Shown here: positions 11,816-20,202 of the stretch, piece by piece | Layout: each line of letters starts with the position of its first letter | Position numbering within the stretch: the stretch's first letter is position 1 | Assembly (NCBI RefSeq): GCF_003864255.1 | Contig: NZ_QWEZ01000002.1 | Span: 1,054,001 to 1,118,000, forward strand | Direction: 5' to 3' | Length of the DNA stretch: 64,000 bases | Source: Aestuariirhabdus litorea | GTDB lineage: Bacteria > Pseudomonadota > Gammaproteobacteria > Pseudomonadales > Aestuariirhabdaceae | Position numbers and translations under genes: made by a program | Notes under the pieces: generated by a model | Told to the model about the DNA's origin: nothing | Database searches by the model: none | Seen by the model: only the letters and a program-made list of their open reading frames with translations

Positions 11816-12868
11816 ATGCCTACCACCCCTGCCAAGGTCCGCCACGACTGGACAGCTGACGAAGTCAAGGCGCTGTTTGCGCTCCCCTTTATGGACCTGC
11901 TGTTCCAGGCCCAGACGGTGCATCGCCAGCACTTTGACCCCAACCAGGTGCAGACCAGCACCCTGTTGTCGATCAAGACCGGGGCCTGCCCGGAGGATTG
12001 CAAATACTGTCCGCAAAGTGGCCATTACAATACCGGCCTCAAGAAAGAGAAGCTGATGGCGGTTGAGAAGGTGTTGGAAAAGGCACGCCAGGCTCGCGAG
12101 GGTGGAGCCAGTCGCTTCTGTATGGGGGCGGCCTGGAAGCACCCCAGCGAAAAGGATATGCCCTATGTACTGGAGATGGTGAAAGGGGTAAAAGCACTCG
12201 GTCTGGAGACCTGCATGACCCTGGGCATGCTGAACCCGTCGCAGTCGCAGCAGCTGGCGGAGGCGGGACTGGATTACTATAACCACAACCTCGATACCTC
12301 CCCCGAGTTTTACGACAAGATCATCACCACCCGCAGCTACCAGGATCGGCTGGATACCCTTGAGCACGTGCGCGAAGCCGGGATGAAGGTGTGCAGTGGC
12401 GGTATCCTGGGAATGGGTGAGACGGCCAACGACCGCATCGGGCTTTTGGTGCAGCTGGCCAACCTGCCCAAACACCCCGAAAGCGTGCCCATCAACAGGT
12501 TGGTACGGGTAGAGGGGACTCCCCTTGAGGCGGCCGAAGAGGTAGACCCGTTCGACTTTATCCGCAACCTCGCCGTGGCCCGCATCATGATGCCCCAGTC
12601 CTACGTTCGGCTTTCCGCCGGGCGTGAAACCATGAGCGATGAGATGCAGGCGCTGGCCTTTATGGCCGGTGCCAACTCCATCTTCTACGGAGAGTGCCTG
12701 CTGACCACCCCCAACCCGGAAAAAAATCGTGATCTGCAGCTCTTTGCCCGCCTTGGGCTGCGGCCCGAGCAGGCGATTGCCCAGGGCGATGAGGCGGCGG
12801 AGGCCGAGATTCGGCAGTCCTTGGTCAAACAGCAGCAGGATGCGCTCTTCTATGACGCATCGGCCTGA
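11816..12868 (+). CDS. bioB: Biotin synthase
   Basis: A radical-SAM enzyme that inserts sulfur into dethiobiotin. The 350-residue protein has the radical-SAM cluster motif [11 protein letters not shown] at about residues 60-70 and the downstream conserved regions GMGET and NLDTSPEFY typical of BioB. The ATG at 11816 has AGGA upstream. It is first gene of bioB-bioF-bioH-bioC-bioD, overlapping bioF by 17 bp, and lies behind a BirA-type operator. Confidence 0.98.
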   Translation: MPTTPAKVRHDWTADEVKALFALPFMDLLFQAQTVHRQHFDPNQVQTSTLLSIKTGACPEDCKYCPQSGHYNTGLKKEKLMAVEKVLEKARQAREGGASRFCMGAAWKHPSEKDMPYVLEMVKGVKALGLETCMTLGMLNPSQSQQLAEAGLDYYNHNLDTSPEFYDKIITTRSYQDRLDTLEHVREAGMKVCSGGILGMGETANDRIGLLVQLANLPKHPESVPINRLVRVEGTPLEAAEEVDPFDFIRNLAVARIMMPQSYVRLSAGRETMSDEMQALAFMAGANSIFYGECLLTTPNPEKNRDLQLFARLGLRPEQAIAQGDEAAEAEIRQSLVKQQQDALFYDASA

Positions 12869-14051
12869 TCGACGGGGCTTCGACAGCCTTGAACAGGAGC
12901 TGGTAGAAAGAGAGTCGCAACGCCTTTATCGCCGGCGCCGCCTGCTGCAATCTCCGCAGCAACCGGCCTTGCATTGCGATGGGCGTGAGCTTTTGGGCTT
13001 CTGCTCCAACGACTACCTGGGGTTGGCGAACCATCCACGGGTGGTTGAGAGCCTGCAGCGTGCGGCATCCCGCTACGGGGTGGGTGGCGGCGCATCCCAC
13101 CTGGTGATCGGCCACAGTGAGCCCCATCACGCCCTGGAGGAGGCTCTGGCCGCGTTCACGGGGCGCGAACGGGTGCTGCTGTTCAGCTCCGGCTATATGG
13201 CCAATACCGGTGTCATCACAGCGTTGCTGGATAAGCGCGACGCCGTGTTTGAGGACCGCCTGAACCACGCCTCATTGATTGATGGAGGGCTACTGTCCGG
13301 GGCCCGTTTCAAGCGCTACCTCCACAATGATGTCGATAGCCTCAGGCAGCGTCTTAATGCGTCTAGCGTTCAGCGTAAGTTGGTGGTTACTGACGGAGTT
13401 TTTAGCATGGATGGGGATCTGGCGCCCTTGCCGGAGCTGGCGCAGCTGTGCCAGCAGCAGGGTGCCTGGTTGATGGTGGATGACGCCCATGGCTTCGGAG
13501 TGTTGGGCGAGACCGGAGGCGGCTGTGCGGAGTACTTTGGGCTGGGAAGCGATCAGTTGCCGGTACTGGTGGGTACTCTGGGCAAGGGGTTCGGCACTGC
13601 CGGCGCTTTTGTCGCCGGCAGCGCTACCCTGATTGAAACCCTGATCCAGCAGGCCCGCAGCTACATCTACACCACCTCCATGCCACCGGCCGTCGCGGCC
13701 GCGACCCTCGAGAGTTTGCAGCTGCTGAAGGAGGAGGGGTGGCGCCGGACCCATTTGGCGCAGCTGATCGCCCGCTTCAGGGCAGGCGCCCTGGCACTCG
13801 GGCTGCGCCTGATGGACTCTACTACACCGATTCAGCCTATTTTGGTCGGTGACGCGGGGCAGGCGTTGGCTTTGAGCCAACGGCTGGAGACGGCGGGGGT
13901 TCTGGTGAGTGCGATCCGGCCACCGACCGTGCCCAGGGGTACCGCCCGGCTACGGGTCACCCTGAGTGCCAGCCATAGCGAGCAGGATGTGGACCGATTG
14001 CTTGAGGCGCTGGCCAAGGTGACTAAAGAGCAAGGGGTTGGTGGTGAGTAA
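12852..14051 (+). CDS. bioF: 8-amino-7-oxononanoate synthase
   Basis: A PLP enzyme that condenses pimeloyl-ACP (or -CoA) with alanine. Family features in its 399 residues are the N-terminal FCSNDYLGL, the glycine-rich [12 protein letters not shown], the [11 protein letters not shown] aspartate-histidine region, and the PLP lysine in [12 protein letters not shown] start at the ATG at 12852, which overlaps the end of bioB by 17 bp. Longer in-frame starts would lie deep inside bioB and have no family match. Overlap with bioB and bioH indicates translational coupling. Confidence 0.97.
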   Translation: MTHRPDRRGFDSLEQELVERESQRLYRRRRLLQSPQQPALHCDGRELLGFCSNDYLGLANHPRVVESLQRAASRYGVGGGASHLVIGHSEPHHALEEALAAFTGRERVLLFSSGYMANTGVITALLDKRDAVFEDRLNHASLIDGGLLSGARFKRYLHNDVDSLRQRLNASSVQRKLVVTDGVFSMDGDLAPLPELAQLCQQQGAWLMVDDAHGFGVLGETGGGCAEYFGLGSDQLPVLVGTLGKGFGTAGAFVAGSATLIETLIQQARSYIYTTSMPPAVAAATLESLQLLKEEGWRRTHLAQLIARFRAGALALGLRLMDSTTPIQPILVGDAGQALALSQRLETAGVLVSAIRPPTVPRGTARLRVTLSASHSEQDVDRLLEALAKVTKEQGVGGE

Positions 14052-14808
14052 GTCCTTACCTGTGGCGGTTATGATCCCCGGCTGGTCGATGCCGACCACC
14101 GCATTTGAGCCGCTGCGGGCGGCGCTGGGGTGCGTGGAGTCCAGAGTGCTCTCGCTACCGGGCTATGAAGCACCGGTGGCCGATCCGACGCTGTGGCAGG
14201 CCCCTGAAGCCCTGGAGAATGCGCTGCTGGAGCAGATTCCCGACCGGCCTGTGGTCTTGGTGGGCTGGTCGTTGGGTGGCATTCTGGCGCTGATGCTGGC
14301 GGCTCGGGCTCCCCAGCGGGTCGCGGGGGTGATGCTGCTGACCTGTAACCCCTGTTTTGTCGCCCGTGACAATTGGCCCGGGATGGCGGTCGAGACCTTC
14401 GATCAATTTACCCATGGGGTGGCCGAGAGCCCCGCCCTTACCCTGCGTCGCTTTCAACAGCTGTGCTGCCAGGGAAGTCCCGAGGCGCGCCGCCAGGCCC
14501 GTTGGTTGAGGGAGGAGGTGGCCTTTACGGGGAGTCAGCAGGTGCTGCTGTCCAGCCTCGCCCTGCTGGGGGACGATTACCGTGGGCTGATGGATCGGGT
14601 ATCCCAGCCCCTGCTCGCACTGCTGGCGCAGGAGGATGGACTGGTGCCGGTTGCCCTCGCTGAACAGCTGGGCTGCGAAGTAAGCGTGATTGAGGACAGC
14701 GGCCACCTGCTGTTGGCCGACCAGGCCGATACCGTCGCTGAGCACCTGAAGTCCCTGCTGGAGCGCTGCGCGTGCGGTGCTGAAGGAGGCGACTATGGTG
14801 CCGCTTAA
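14044..14808 (+). CDS. bioH: Pimeloyl-ACP methyl ester esterase
   Basis: An alpha/beta hydrolase that removes the methyl group from pimeloyl-ACP methyl ester and so ends the BioC-BioH pimelate pathway. The nucleophile serine is in GWSLGG (as in E. coli BioH), the aspartate is probably in [10 protein letters not shown], and the histidine in DSGHLLLA. The N-terminus reads [13 protein letters not shown], the oxyanion region. I chose GTG at 14044 because AGGGG lies 6 bases upstream; TTG at 14038 and GTG at 14041 are also possible. It overlaps both bioF and bioC. Confidence 0.93.
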   Translation: MSKSLPVAVMIPGWSMPTTAFEPLRAALGCVESRVLSLPGYEAPVADPTLWQAPEALENALLEQIPDRPVVLVGWSLGGILALMLAARAPQRVAGVMLLTCNPCFVARDNWPGMAVETFDQFTHGVAESPALTLRRFQQLCCQGSPEARRQARWLREEVAFTGSQQVLLSSLALLGDDYRGLMDRVSQPLLALLAQEDGLVPVALAEQLGCEVSVIEDSGHLLLADQADTVAEHLKSLLERCACGAEGGDYGAA

Positions 14809-15580
14809 CAAGCAGGCGATCGCAGAAAGTTTTGGTCGGGCAGCCGCGAGTTACGACAGCGCCTCCCACCTGCAGCAGGCGGTGGCGGCTGAGGTCATGA
14901 CCCTGATTCCCGGACGCTGCCAGCCCGACAGGGTGCTCGATCTGGGCTGTGGAACCGGTGTGCATACCGACGAACTGCAGCGACGTTATCCCGACGCCTG
15001 GGTGCTGGGGTGCGACCTGGCGCAGGGGATGCTGGCGCACGCGCGCGCTGGTTATCCGGGACCGAGCTGGTGCGGCGGCGATGCGGAACGCCTGCCCCTG
15101 AAGGCCGATGCGCTGGATCTGGTGTTCTCCAGCCTGGCGATACAGTGGTGCGAGCGCTTCTTGACGGTGCTGGATGAGGTGTATCGAGCGCTGCGCCCGG
15201 GCGGGGTGTTTGTGTTTTCAACGTTGTGCGAGGGCACCCTGCAGGAGTTGAGGATGGCCTGGCAAGCCGTGGACCGCTTCAGCCACGTTAACGATTACCC
15301 GCCCCTGCACAGGCTGCAAAGCGATGCCGAGGCCAGCCGGTTTCGTGTCGAGCGGCTGCAGCAGGTACCCCACTGTGTGCATTATGGACGCGTCGTCCAG
15401 CTCAATCGTGAGCTGATTGCCCTGGGGGCCAACACCCTCACCGGAGAGCGGCGCAAGGGGCTGATGACACCGTCGCGCCTGAAGGCTTTGCAGGCCGGCT
15501 ATGAACCCTTCAGGGATGAGCAGCACCGCCTGCCGGCTACCTACCAGGTGGTGTTTGGTGTGCTAATTAAAGAGGCTTAG
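14795..15580 (+). CDS. bioC: Malonyl-ACP O-methyltransferase
   Basis: A SAM-dependent methyltransferase that caps malonyl-ACP so it can enter fatty-acid synthesis as a pimelate precursor. The SAM motif VLDLGCGTG lies near residue 46, and the N-terminal IAESFGRAAASYD is typical of BioC. Start at 14795 is set by GGAGG 7 bases upstream; it overlaps bioH by 14 bp. The product is 261 residues, close to E. coli BioC. Confidence 0.96.
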   Translation: MVPLNKQAIAESFGRAAASYDSASHLQQAVAAEVMTLIPGRCQPDRVLDLGCGTGVHTDELQRRYPDAWVLGCDLAQGMLAHARAGYPGPSWCGGDAERLPLKADALDLVFSSLAIQWCERFLTVLDEVYRALRPGGVFVFSTLCEGTLQELRMAWQAVDRFSHVNDYPPLHRLQSDAEASRFRVERLQQVPHCVHYGRVVQLNRELIALGANTLTGERRKGLMTPSRLKALQAGYEPFRDEQHRLPATYQVVFGVLIKEA

Positions 15581-15583
15581 TTC

Positions 15584-16267
15584 GTGCAACGAAGACAGTT
15601 TTTTATCGCCGGAACCGATACCGATACCGGTAAGACGCTGGTGGCCTGTGCGCTACTGGAGGCGGCCAAAAGCCAGGGCTTGAGTACACTGGCGCTAAAA
15701 CCGGTTGCCGCCGGCTGTGAAGAGACCGCAGAGGGGTTGCGTAACAGTGATGCCCTCTTGTTGCAGCAGCACATGACGCTTCCCCTGCCCTACGAGCAGA
15801 TTAATCCGGTGGCCCTGCGGTCGGCCATTGCGCCCCACATAGCGGCTCGCCAGGAGGAGCGCCGACTCTCGGTGGATCGGCTGGTGGGGCTGTGTCGCGG
15901 AGCCCTGATGCAACGTGCCGACCTGAAGCTGGTCGAGGGAGCCGGCGGATGGCGTGTCCCCCTCAACGAGCGGGAGACGCTCAGTGGGGTGCCGGTGGCC
16001 CTGAACCTGCCGGTTATCCTGGTGGTGGGCATGAAACTGGGGTGCCTCAACCATGCGCTGTTGACGGTGGAAGCGATCCGCCGCGATGGATTGCCGCTGG
16101 CGGGCTGGGTAGCCAATCAGGTGGATCCGCAGATGAGCTGTTTCGATGATAACCTGGAGAGTCTGCGTGTGCGTCTGGGTGCCCCGCTGCTCGGGGTGAT
16201 CCCTCATCTTAGCCAGCCCACTGCCGAGCTTGCGGCCCAGTATCTTGACCTGACCCCCGTTTTATAA
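15584..16267 (+). CDS. bioD: Dethiobiotin synthetase
   Basis: An ATP-dependent carboxylase that closes the ureido ring of dethiobiotin. The P-loop is GTDTDTGKT at residues 9-17, with the KPVAAGC and VEGAGGW motifs following in order. It uses a GTG start 3 bp after the bioC stop, with AGAGG upstream. At 227 residues it is normal, and it completes the bio operon. Its stop codon lies within a palindrome (see the repeat entry that follows). Confidence 0.96.
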   Translation: MQRRQFFIAGTDTDTGKTLVACALLEAAKSQGLSTLALKPVAAGCEETAEGLRNSDALLLQQHMTLPLPYEQINPVALRSAIAPHIAARQEERRLSVDRLVGLCRGALMQRADLKLVEGAGGWRVPLNERETLSGVPVALNLPVILVVGMKLGCLNHALLTVEAIRRDGLPLAGWVANQVDPQMSCFDDNLESLRVRLGAPLLGVIPHLSQPTAELAAQYLDLTPVL

Positions 16268-16300
16268 CTCGATAAGTTATATGCCCAACTTATTTAGTTG
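16263..16300. repeat. Tandem palindromes AACT-N5-AGTT after bioD
   Basis: TATAACT-CGATA-AGTTATA (16263-16281) is a perfect 7-bp inverted repeat. CAACT-TATTT-AGTTG (16286-16300) is a second, sharing the core AACT-N5-AGTT. Their centres are 21 bp apart, two helical turns. Neither is followed by a T-run, so they look more like protein-binding sites than terminators. The next gene starts at 16420. Confidence 0.5.
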
Positions 16301-16419
16301 CTGTGAGCACGTTTTACTGGTATCTGAATTTGGTTAAAATGTGAACATGGTGGGCGCTGTCCGGGAGGATAAGCGCTATACTGAGTGAGTTGATCCTGGG
16401 CGATCGGGAGCCATAAGCG

Positions 16420-16650
16420 ATGAAAGTTGACTCTGCGTTTAACAGTGGTTTGGCGGGCATACAGGCAGGCCAGAAGAGCCTGCGTGCGGCTGCCCAGAGT
16501 ATCGCTGAGGCGGGAACTGCCGCCCCCCAGGTTGATGTCGCCTCTTCTTTGGTAGAGCTTAAAACCAGTCAGCGGCAGGTTGAGGCTTCCGCCAAAACGG
16601 TGAAAGTGGCTGATGAGGTGCTGGGGACGTTGATCGATACCCTGGCATAA
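16420..16650 (+). CDS. Small hook/rod-like flagellar-type protein
   Basis: A 76-residue protein. The N-terminal FNSGLAGIQAGQKSLRAAAQSIAEAG resembles the first helix of flagellar rod/hook proteins. The C-terminal VDVASSLVELKTSQRQVEASAKTVKVADEVLGTLID resembles their C-terminal helix (the SLVELKxxQxxxxAxxxxVxxxDExLGTLID pattern). The central hook domains are missing, so it looks like the terminal coiled-coil domains joined directly. Similar short proteins in Pseudomonas-like genomes are often labelled FlgE-like. No flagellar operon is nearby and its partner is unknown. A TATACT -10-like box is at 16377. Confidence 0.65.
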   Translation: MKVDSAFNSGLAGIQAGQKSLRAAAQSIAEAGTAAPQVDVASSLVELKTSQRQVEASAKTVKVADEVLGTLIDTLA

Positions 16651-16683
16651 TAAAGGCCGCCTTGAGCGGGCGTGAGGAGAACC

Positions 16684-17580
16684 ATGCAGATTCCTCCTTT
16701 TAATCTGGCGCCAATAGTGACCCCCCCGGCGCCGGTCGGTAAACAACAGGAAGCGCAGACCGCTCCTGAAGAGGAGAGTCGTGTCTTCAGCCCGGTGGAA
16801 GAGACCGATGCGCTAGCGCCAAAGTCCGGCCCAAGGGAATCACCGGACAAGGCCAAGGAAAAGGCGCTGGACCTCCAGCAGCAGCTGGTGGCCTCCGATG
16901 AGGAGGGTTCTGCTCAGGAGGAGTCGCAAACCACCCCCTCTGCACCGGAAGGGGGGCAGGGGCGCCTTGCTGAAAACAGCGAGCGTGAGCGGTTGCAGAT
17001 CTCCGAACTCGTGGCTCGGGATCGCGAGGTGAGGAACCATGAACAGGCCCATGCTTCGGTGGGTGGCGCTTTGGCCGGCGCGGCCAGCTATCAATACACC
17101 ATTGGGCCGGATGGGCGTCGCTATGCGACTTCCGGCGAGGTCAGTATTGCGGTAGGGCGGGTTGAGGGTGACCCCAAGGCCACCATTGAGCGTGCAGAGC
17201 AGGTGCAGCGAGCAGCGTTGGCGCCGGCTAACCCTTCGGTGCAGGATCGCCGAGTCGCTGCCCAGGCTGCGCAGATCAAGTTGCAGGCATCCAGGGAGCT
17301 TGCTGCTGAGGCGGTAGAAGAGCGTAGGCAGGAGCAGACTCAGCGTGCAGAGGATCGGGCCGAGCGCGAAGCTGCACAGGAGTTGGAGGAGCAGCGGGAG
17401 CAGGAGAGGCTGTCCCGTGAAGAGCAGTTCGCTGCACAACGTGAGCGGCAGCGTGAGCAGGAGCGCCTGCAGCGGGACCGCCTGCTCAGAACCAACCAGG
17501 GACTGGCTGATACCTATAGCGTTTTGAGCCAAGTCAACCTGCTTTCCGATAGCAAAGGTTCAATCGACCTCTCGGCCTGA
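16684..17580 (+). CDS. SprA-related putative metalloprotease
   Basis: A 298-residue member of the SprA-related / CJM1_0395 putative metalloprotease family. The conserved block starts with RNHEQAH, which contains a zinc-protease-like HExxH (HEQAH). It continues with SYQYTIGPDGRRYATSGEV, followed by the usual alanine-rich helix. The first 110 residues are Pro/Glu/Ser-rich and low complexity, and residues about 195-280 form a Glu/Arg/Gln-rich coiled coil. No signal peptide is visible. The start at 16684 has GAGGAG upstream and leaves 33 bp after the preceding small ORF, so co-transcription is likely. Proteolytic activity is not established for the family. Confidence 0.8.
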   Translation: MQIPPFNLAPIVTPPAPVGKQQEAQTAPEEESRVFSPVEETDALAPKSGPRESPDKAKEKALDLQQQLVASDEEGSAQEESQTTPSAPEGGQGRLAENSERERLQISELVARDREVRNHEQAHASVGGALAGAASYQYTIGPDGRRYATSGEVSIAVGRVEGDPKATIERAEQVQRAALAPANPSVQDRRVAAQAAQIKLQASRELAAEAVEERRQEQTQRAEDRAEREAAQELEEQREQERLSREEQFAAQRERQREQERLQRDRLLRTNQGLADTYSVLSQVNLLSDSKGSIDLSA

Positions 17581-17673
17581 CCAGCCTTTTCCCTGTATTT
17601 CCTTCCTTTCTGAATCTCAAGCAGCAGCTTGAGGCGGTGGCTTGCTGTAATTGTTGGAGGCAACCAGAAATAG

Positions 17674-17702
17674 TTGACATTAATGCTCTGTAAACGTATG
17701 TT
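17674..17702 (+). promoter_or_regulatory. Promoter of the first acyl-CoA dehydrogenase gene
   Basis: TTGACA (17674-17679), a 17-bp spacer and TATGTT (17697-17702). The -35 is perfect and the -10 is 4/6. The -10 end overlaps the PsrA-like palindrome, so a bound repressor would occlude it. Confidence 0.55.
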
Positions 17703-17720
17703 TCAAACAGCTGTTTGAAA
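17701..17720. promoter_or_regulatory. PsrA/FadR-like fatty-acid operator
   Basis: TTTCAAACAGCTGTTTGAAA is a perfect 20-bp palindrome. Its core CAAAC-AGCT-GTTTG fits the Pseudomonas PsrA consensus [C/G]AAAC-N2-4-GTTT[G/C]. It lies about 107 bp before the acyl-CoA dehydrogenase start. PsrA releases DNA when it binds long-chain fatty acyl ligands, so derepression by fatty acids is the expected response. Confidence 0.75.
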
Positions 17721-17826
17721 GCTAACTATTACAATAGACATCCTCCGCACTTCGGAAAGGCTGTCGTTCAAGCGAGCGCTCAGGTCGTAGTGCTCGATGG
17801 TCACAACAAGAGTTCGAGGTTTCCCC

Positions 17827-19629
17827 ATGCCAGAATATAAGGCCCCCCTGCGAGATATTCGTTTTGTCCGTGATGAGCTGCTCGGTTTTGAGGAGCATTA
17901 CGCAACCTTACCCGGCTGCGAAGAGGCCACTCCGGATATGGTAAACGCCATTCTGGAAGAGGGTGCCAAGTTTTGTGAGCAGGTCATCGCCCCCCTCAAT
18001 CGTGTGGGCGATACCCAGGGCTGCACCTGGAGCGAAGAGGGGGTTAAGACTCCCGATGGTTTTAAAGAGGCCTATGAGCAGTTCGTAGAGAGCGGTTGGC
18101 CCTCACTGGCCCATGATCCCGAAGTGGGCGGACAGGGCCTGCCGGAGTCGTTGGGTCTGGTGATGAGCGAGATGGTGGGTGAGGCTAACTGGTCCTGGGG
18201 TATGTATCCTGGCCTTAGCCACGGCGCCATGAACACCATTCATGCCCACGGTACCGATGAGCAGAAGCAGACCTACCTGACCAAGCTTGTATCCGGTGAG
18301 TGGACCGGTACCATGTGCCTGACCGAGCCCCATTGCGGAACCGATCTCGGCCTGCTGCGGACTAAAGCCGAGCCCCAGGCGGACGGTACCTACAAGGTCA
18401 GCGGTACCAAAATCTTTATCTCTGCGGGTGAGCACGACATGGCCGATAACATCGTTCATATCGTACTGGCTCGCCTGCCCGATGCCCCTGAAGGTACCAA
18501 GGGTATCTCCCTCTTTATCGTTCCCAAGTTTCTGCCCGATGCCGATGGCAATGTGGCCGGGCGCAACGGCGTAAGCTGCGGGTCGATTGAGCACAAGATG
18601 GGTATCCACGGTAACTCTACCTGCGTCATGAACTTTGACGAGGCGACCGGGTTTTTGATCGGCCCTGAAAACAAGGGCCTCAATTGCATGTTCACCTTTA
18701 TGAACACGGCGCGTCTGGGTACCGCGTTGCAGGGGCTGGCGCACAGTGAAATCGCCATGCAGGGCGCACTGAGCTATGCCCGTGAGCGTCTTCAGATGCG
18801 CTCTTTGACCGGTCCCAAGGCTCCCGAAAAGGCGGCAGACCCCATTATTGTGCACCCTGATGTTCGTCGTATGCTGTTGACTATCAAGGCGTTTACCGAA
18901 GGTAACCGCGCCATGGCCTACTTTGCGTCCAAGCAGGTGGATATCACCCAGCACGGTACCGAGGAGGAGCGTAAGGAAGCGGACCAGATGCTGGCGTTCC
19001 TGACACCGATCGCCAAGGCATTTATGACCGAAACCGGATTTGAGGCCGCCAACCACGGTATCCAGGTTTATGGTGGTCATGGCTTTATCAGTGAGTGGGG
19101 TATGGAGCAGAACGTACGTGACTGCCGTATCTCCATGCTGTACGAAGGCACCACCGGGGTTCAGGCGCTCGACCTGTTGGGCCGCAAGGTACTGATGACC
19201 CAGGGTGAAGCCCTCAAGGGATTCACCAAGCTGGTTCACCTCTTCTGTAAGGAGAATGCCGAGGATGCTTCCCTGAAGGAGTTTGTTGAACCGCTGGCAG
19301 CGCTCAACAAGCAGTGGGGGGAGATGACCATGAAGATCGGTATGAGCGCCATGAGCAACCGTGAGGAGGTGGGCGCTGCTTCTGTCGACTACCTGATGTA
19401 CTCAGGCTATGCCGTTCTGGCTTACTTCTGGGCACAGATGGCCAAGATTGCCAAGGCCAAGCTTGAGGCCGGTTCCACCGAAGCCGACTTCTACGAAGCT
19501 AAGGTCCACACCGCTCGCTTCTATTTCCAGCGTATTTTGCCCCGTACCCTGGCCCATAAGGCCGCGATTGAGTCCGGTGCGGATAACCTGATGGAGATGG
19601 GTGTTGCACAATTTGGTCCTGAGCAGTAA
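17827..19629 (+). CDS. Acyl-CoA dehydrogenase with C-terminal extension domain
   Basis: A 600-residue FAD-dependent acyl-CoA dehydrogenase that introduces the trans-2 double bond in beta-oxidation. N-terminal helical, middle beta (CLTEPHCGTDLGLLRTKA) and C-terminal helical domains occur in order, plus the extra C-terminal domain that marks the ~600-residue group including PA0506/PA0508 and DmdC. The likely catalytic glutamate is in LYEGTTGVQALDLLG. The start MPEYKAPLRDIRF is shared with the paralogue at 20203. The PsrA-type operator upstream argues for long or medium fatty acyl-CoA as substrate; a methylmercaptopropionyl-CoA role cannot be excluded by sequence. Confidence 0.92.
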   Translation: MPEYKAPLRDIRFVRDELLGFEEHYATLPGCEEATPDMVNAILEEGAKFCEQVIAPLNRVGDTQGCTWSEEGVKTPDGFKEAYEQFVESGWPSLAHDPEVGGQGLPESLGLVMSEMVGEANWSWGMYPGLSHGAMNTIHAHGTDEQKQTYLTKLVSGEWTGTMCLTEPHCGTDLGLLRTKAEPQADGTYKVSGTKIFISAGEHDMADNIVHIVLARLPDAPEGTKGISLFIVPKFLPDADGNVAGRNGVSCGSIEHKMGIHGNSTCVMNFDEATGFLIGPENKGLNCMFTFMNTARLGTALQGLAHSEIAMQGALSYARERLQMRSLTGPKAPEKAADPIIVHPDVRRMLLTIKAFTEGNRAMAYFASKQVDITQHGTEEERKEADQMLAFLTPIAKAFMTETGFEAANHGIQVYGGHGFISEWGMEQNVRDCRISMLYEGTTGVQALDLLGRKVLMTQGEALKGFTKLVHLFCKENAEDASLKEFVEPLAALNKQWGEMTMKIGMSAMSNREEVGAASVDYLMYSGYAVLAYFWAQMAKIAKAKLEAGSTEADFYEAKVHTARFYFQRILPRTLAHKAAIESGADNLMEMGVAQFGPEQ

Positions 19630-19648
19630 GACAGGGTCCGGTGCTACT

Positions 19649-19678
19649 AAAAACCCGCTCCAGTGAGCGGGTTTTTTT
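19649..19678. terminator. Terminator after the first acyl-CoA dehydrogenase
   Basis: An A5 run, CCCGCTC, CAGT loop, GAGCGGG, then T7. It is placed between this gene and a convergent small ORF and can serve both strands. Confidence 0.92.
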
Positions 19679-19679
19679 A

Positions 19680-19928
19680 CTAACGGGTTTCGTCGAGGAT
19701 AACGAACCCTAGCAAGGTCATCGGGAGCCCGATCAGAATCACAAAGGGTAATACCGGGTTGCACAGCATGAGAAGTCCTGCGGCCAGCCAGAGGGTGCGC
19801 ACAATGCGCCGTTTGGCGCGGTAACGGGGAGTAAACGTGCGATGGTAAAAGTGTTTTTCATCAGGCTCTTCATGCCACATCCAGTGTGGCAGAACCGCCA
19901 TTCGTAGCATCAACATCAAGATCGGCAT
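19680..19928 (-). CDS. Small hypothetical membrane protein
   Basis: An 82-residue protein I do not recognise. A basic segment (RAKRRIVR, about residues 37-44) is followed by one long or two short hydrophobic stretches (LWLAAGLLMLCNPVLPFVILIG..), so the C-terminal half is probably membrane-inserted with a charged cytoplasmic N-terminus. It is convergent with one acyl-CoA dehydrogenase gene and divergent from the other. Its stop codon abuts the shared terminator. It has an ATG start, and the hydrophobic pattern supports a real gene. No function is inferred. Confidence 0.6.
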   Translation of the reverse strand: MPILMLMLRMAVLPHWMWHEEPDEKHFYHRTFTPRYRAKRRIVRTLWLAAGLLMLCNPVLPFVILIGLPMTLLGFVILDETR

Positions 19929-20064
19929 GGTTCCTATCCTCCGTCTGCTAAATCTAGAACAGCTTTGCGGGGATGTCAGGGGGTGTCATAGACAGGTTTG
20001 CCATATTGAGCACTTTCTGGGCGGGCAGGTGTCAGAAACAGGGCCGCTGCCAGGAAATAATATC

Positions 20065-20120
20065 GTGACCTATTGGTCACAAACAGACTAATTGAGTCTA
20101 TCTAGTTCTTTGATTATGAT
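20065..20120 (+). promoter_or_regulatory. Promoter and inverted repeats before the second acyl-CoA dehydrogenase
   Basis: GTGACC-TATT-GGTCAC (20065-20080) and AGACT-AATTG-AGTCT (20085-20099) are two different perfect-armed inverted repeats. A candidate promoter, TTGAGT (20092-20097), 17-bp spacer, TATGAT (20115-20120), overlaps the second. No PsrA-like CAAAC/GTTTG palindrome is seen here, so this paralogue may be controlled differently from the one at 17827. Confidence 0.5.
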
Positions 20121-20202
20121 CGGGTCCAAGTTACGGATCCGCTTATAAGCCCTACGGGATCGGGGCATCCATAGTAAGAAATTGAGCTAAGAGGTTTACA
20201 GC

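Noticed and set aside
18103-19239. A 378-codon frame opposite the first acyl-CoA dehydrogenase
   Set aside because: It is antisense to a conserved gene, with no ribosome site or family features.
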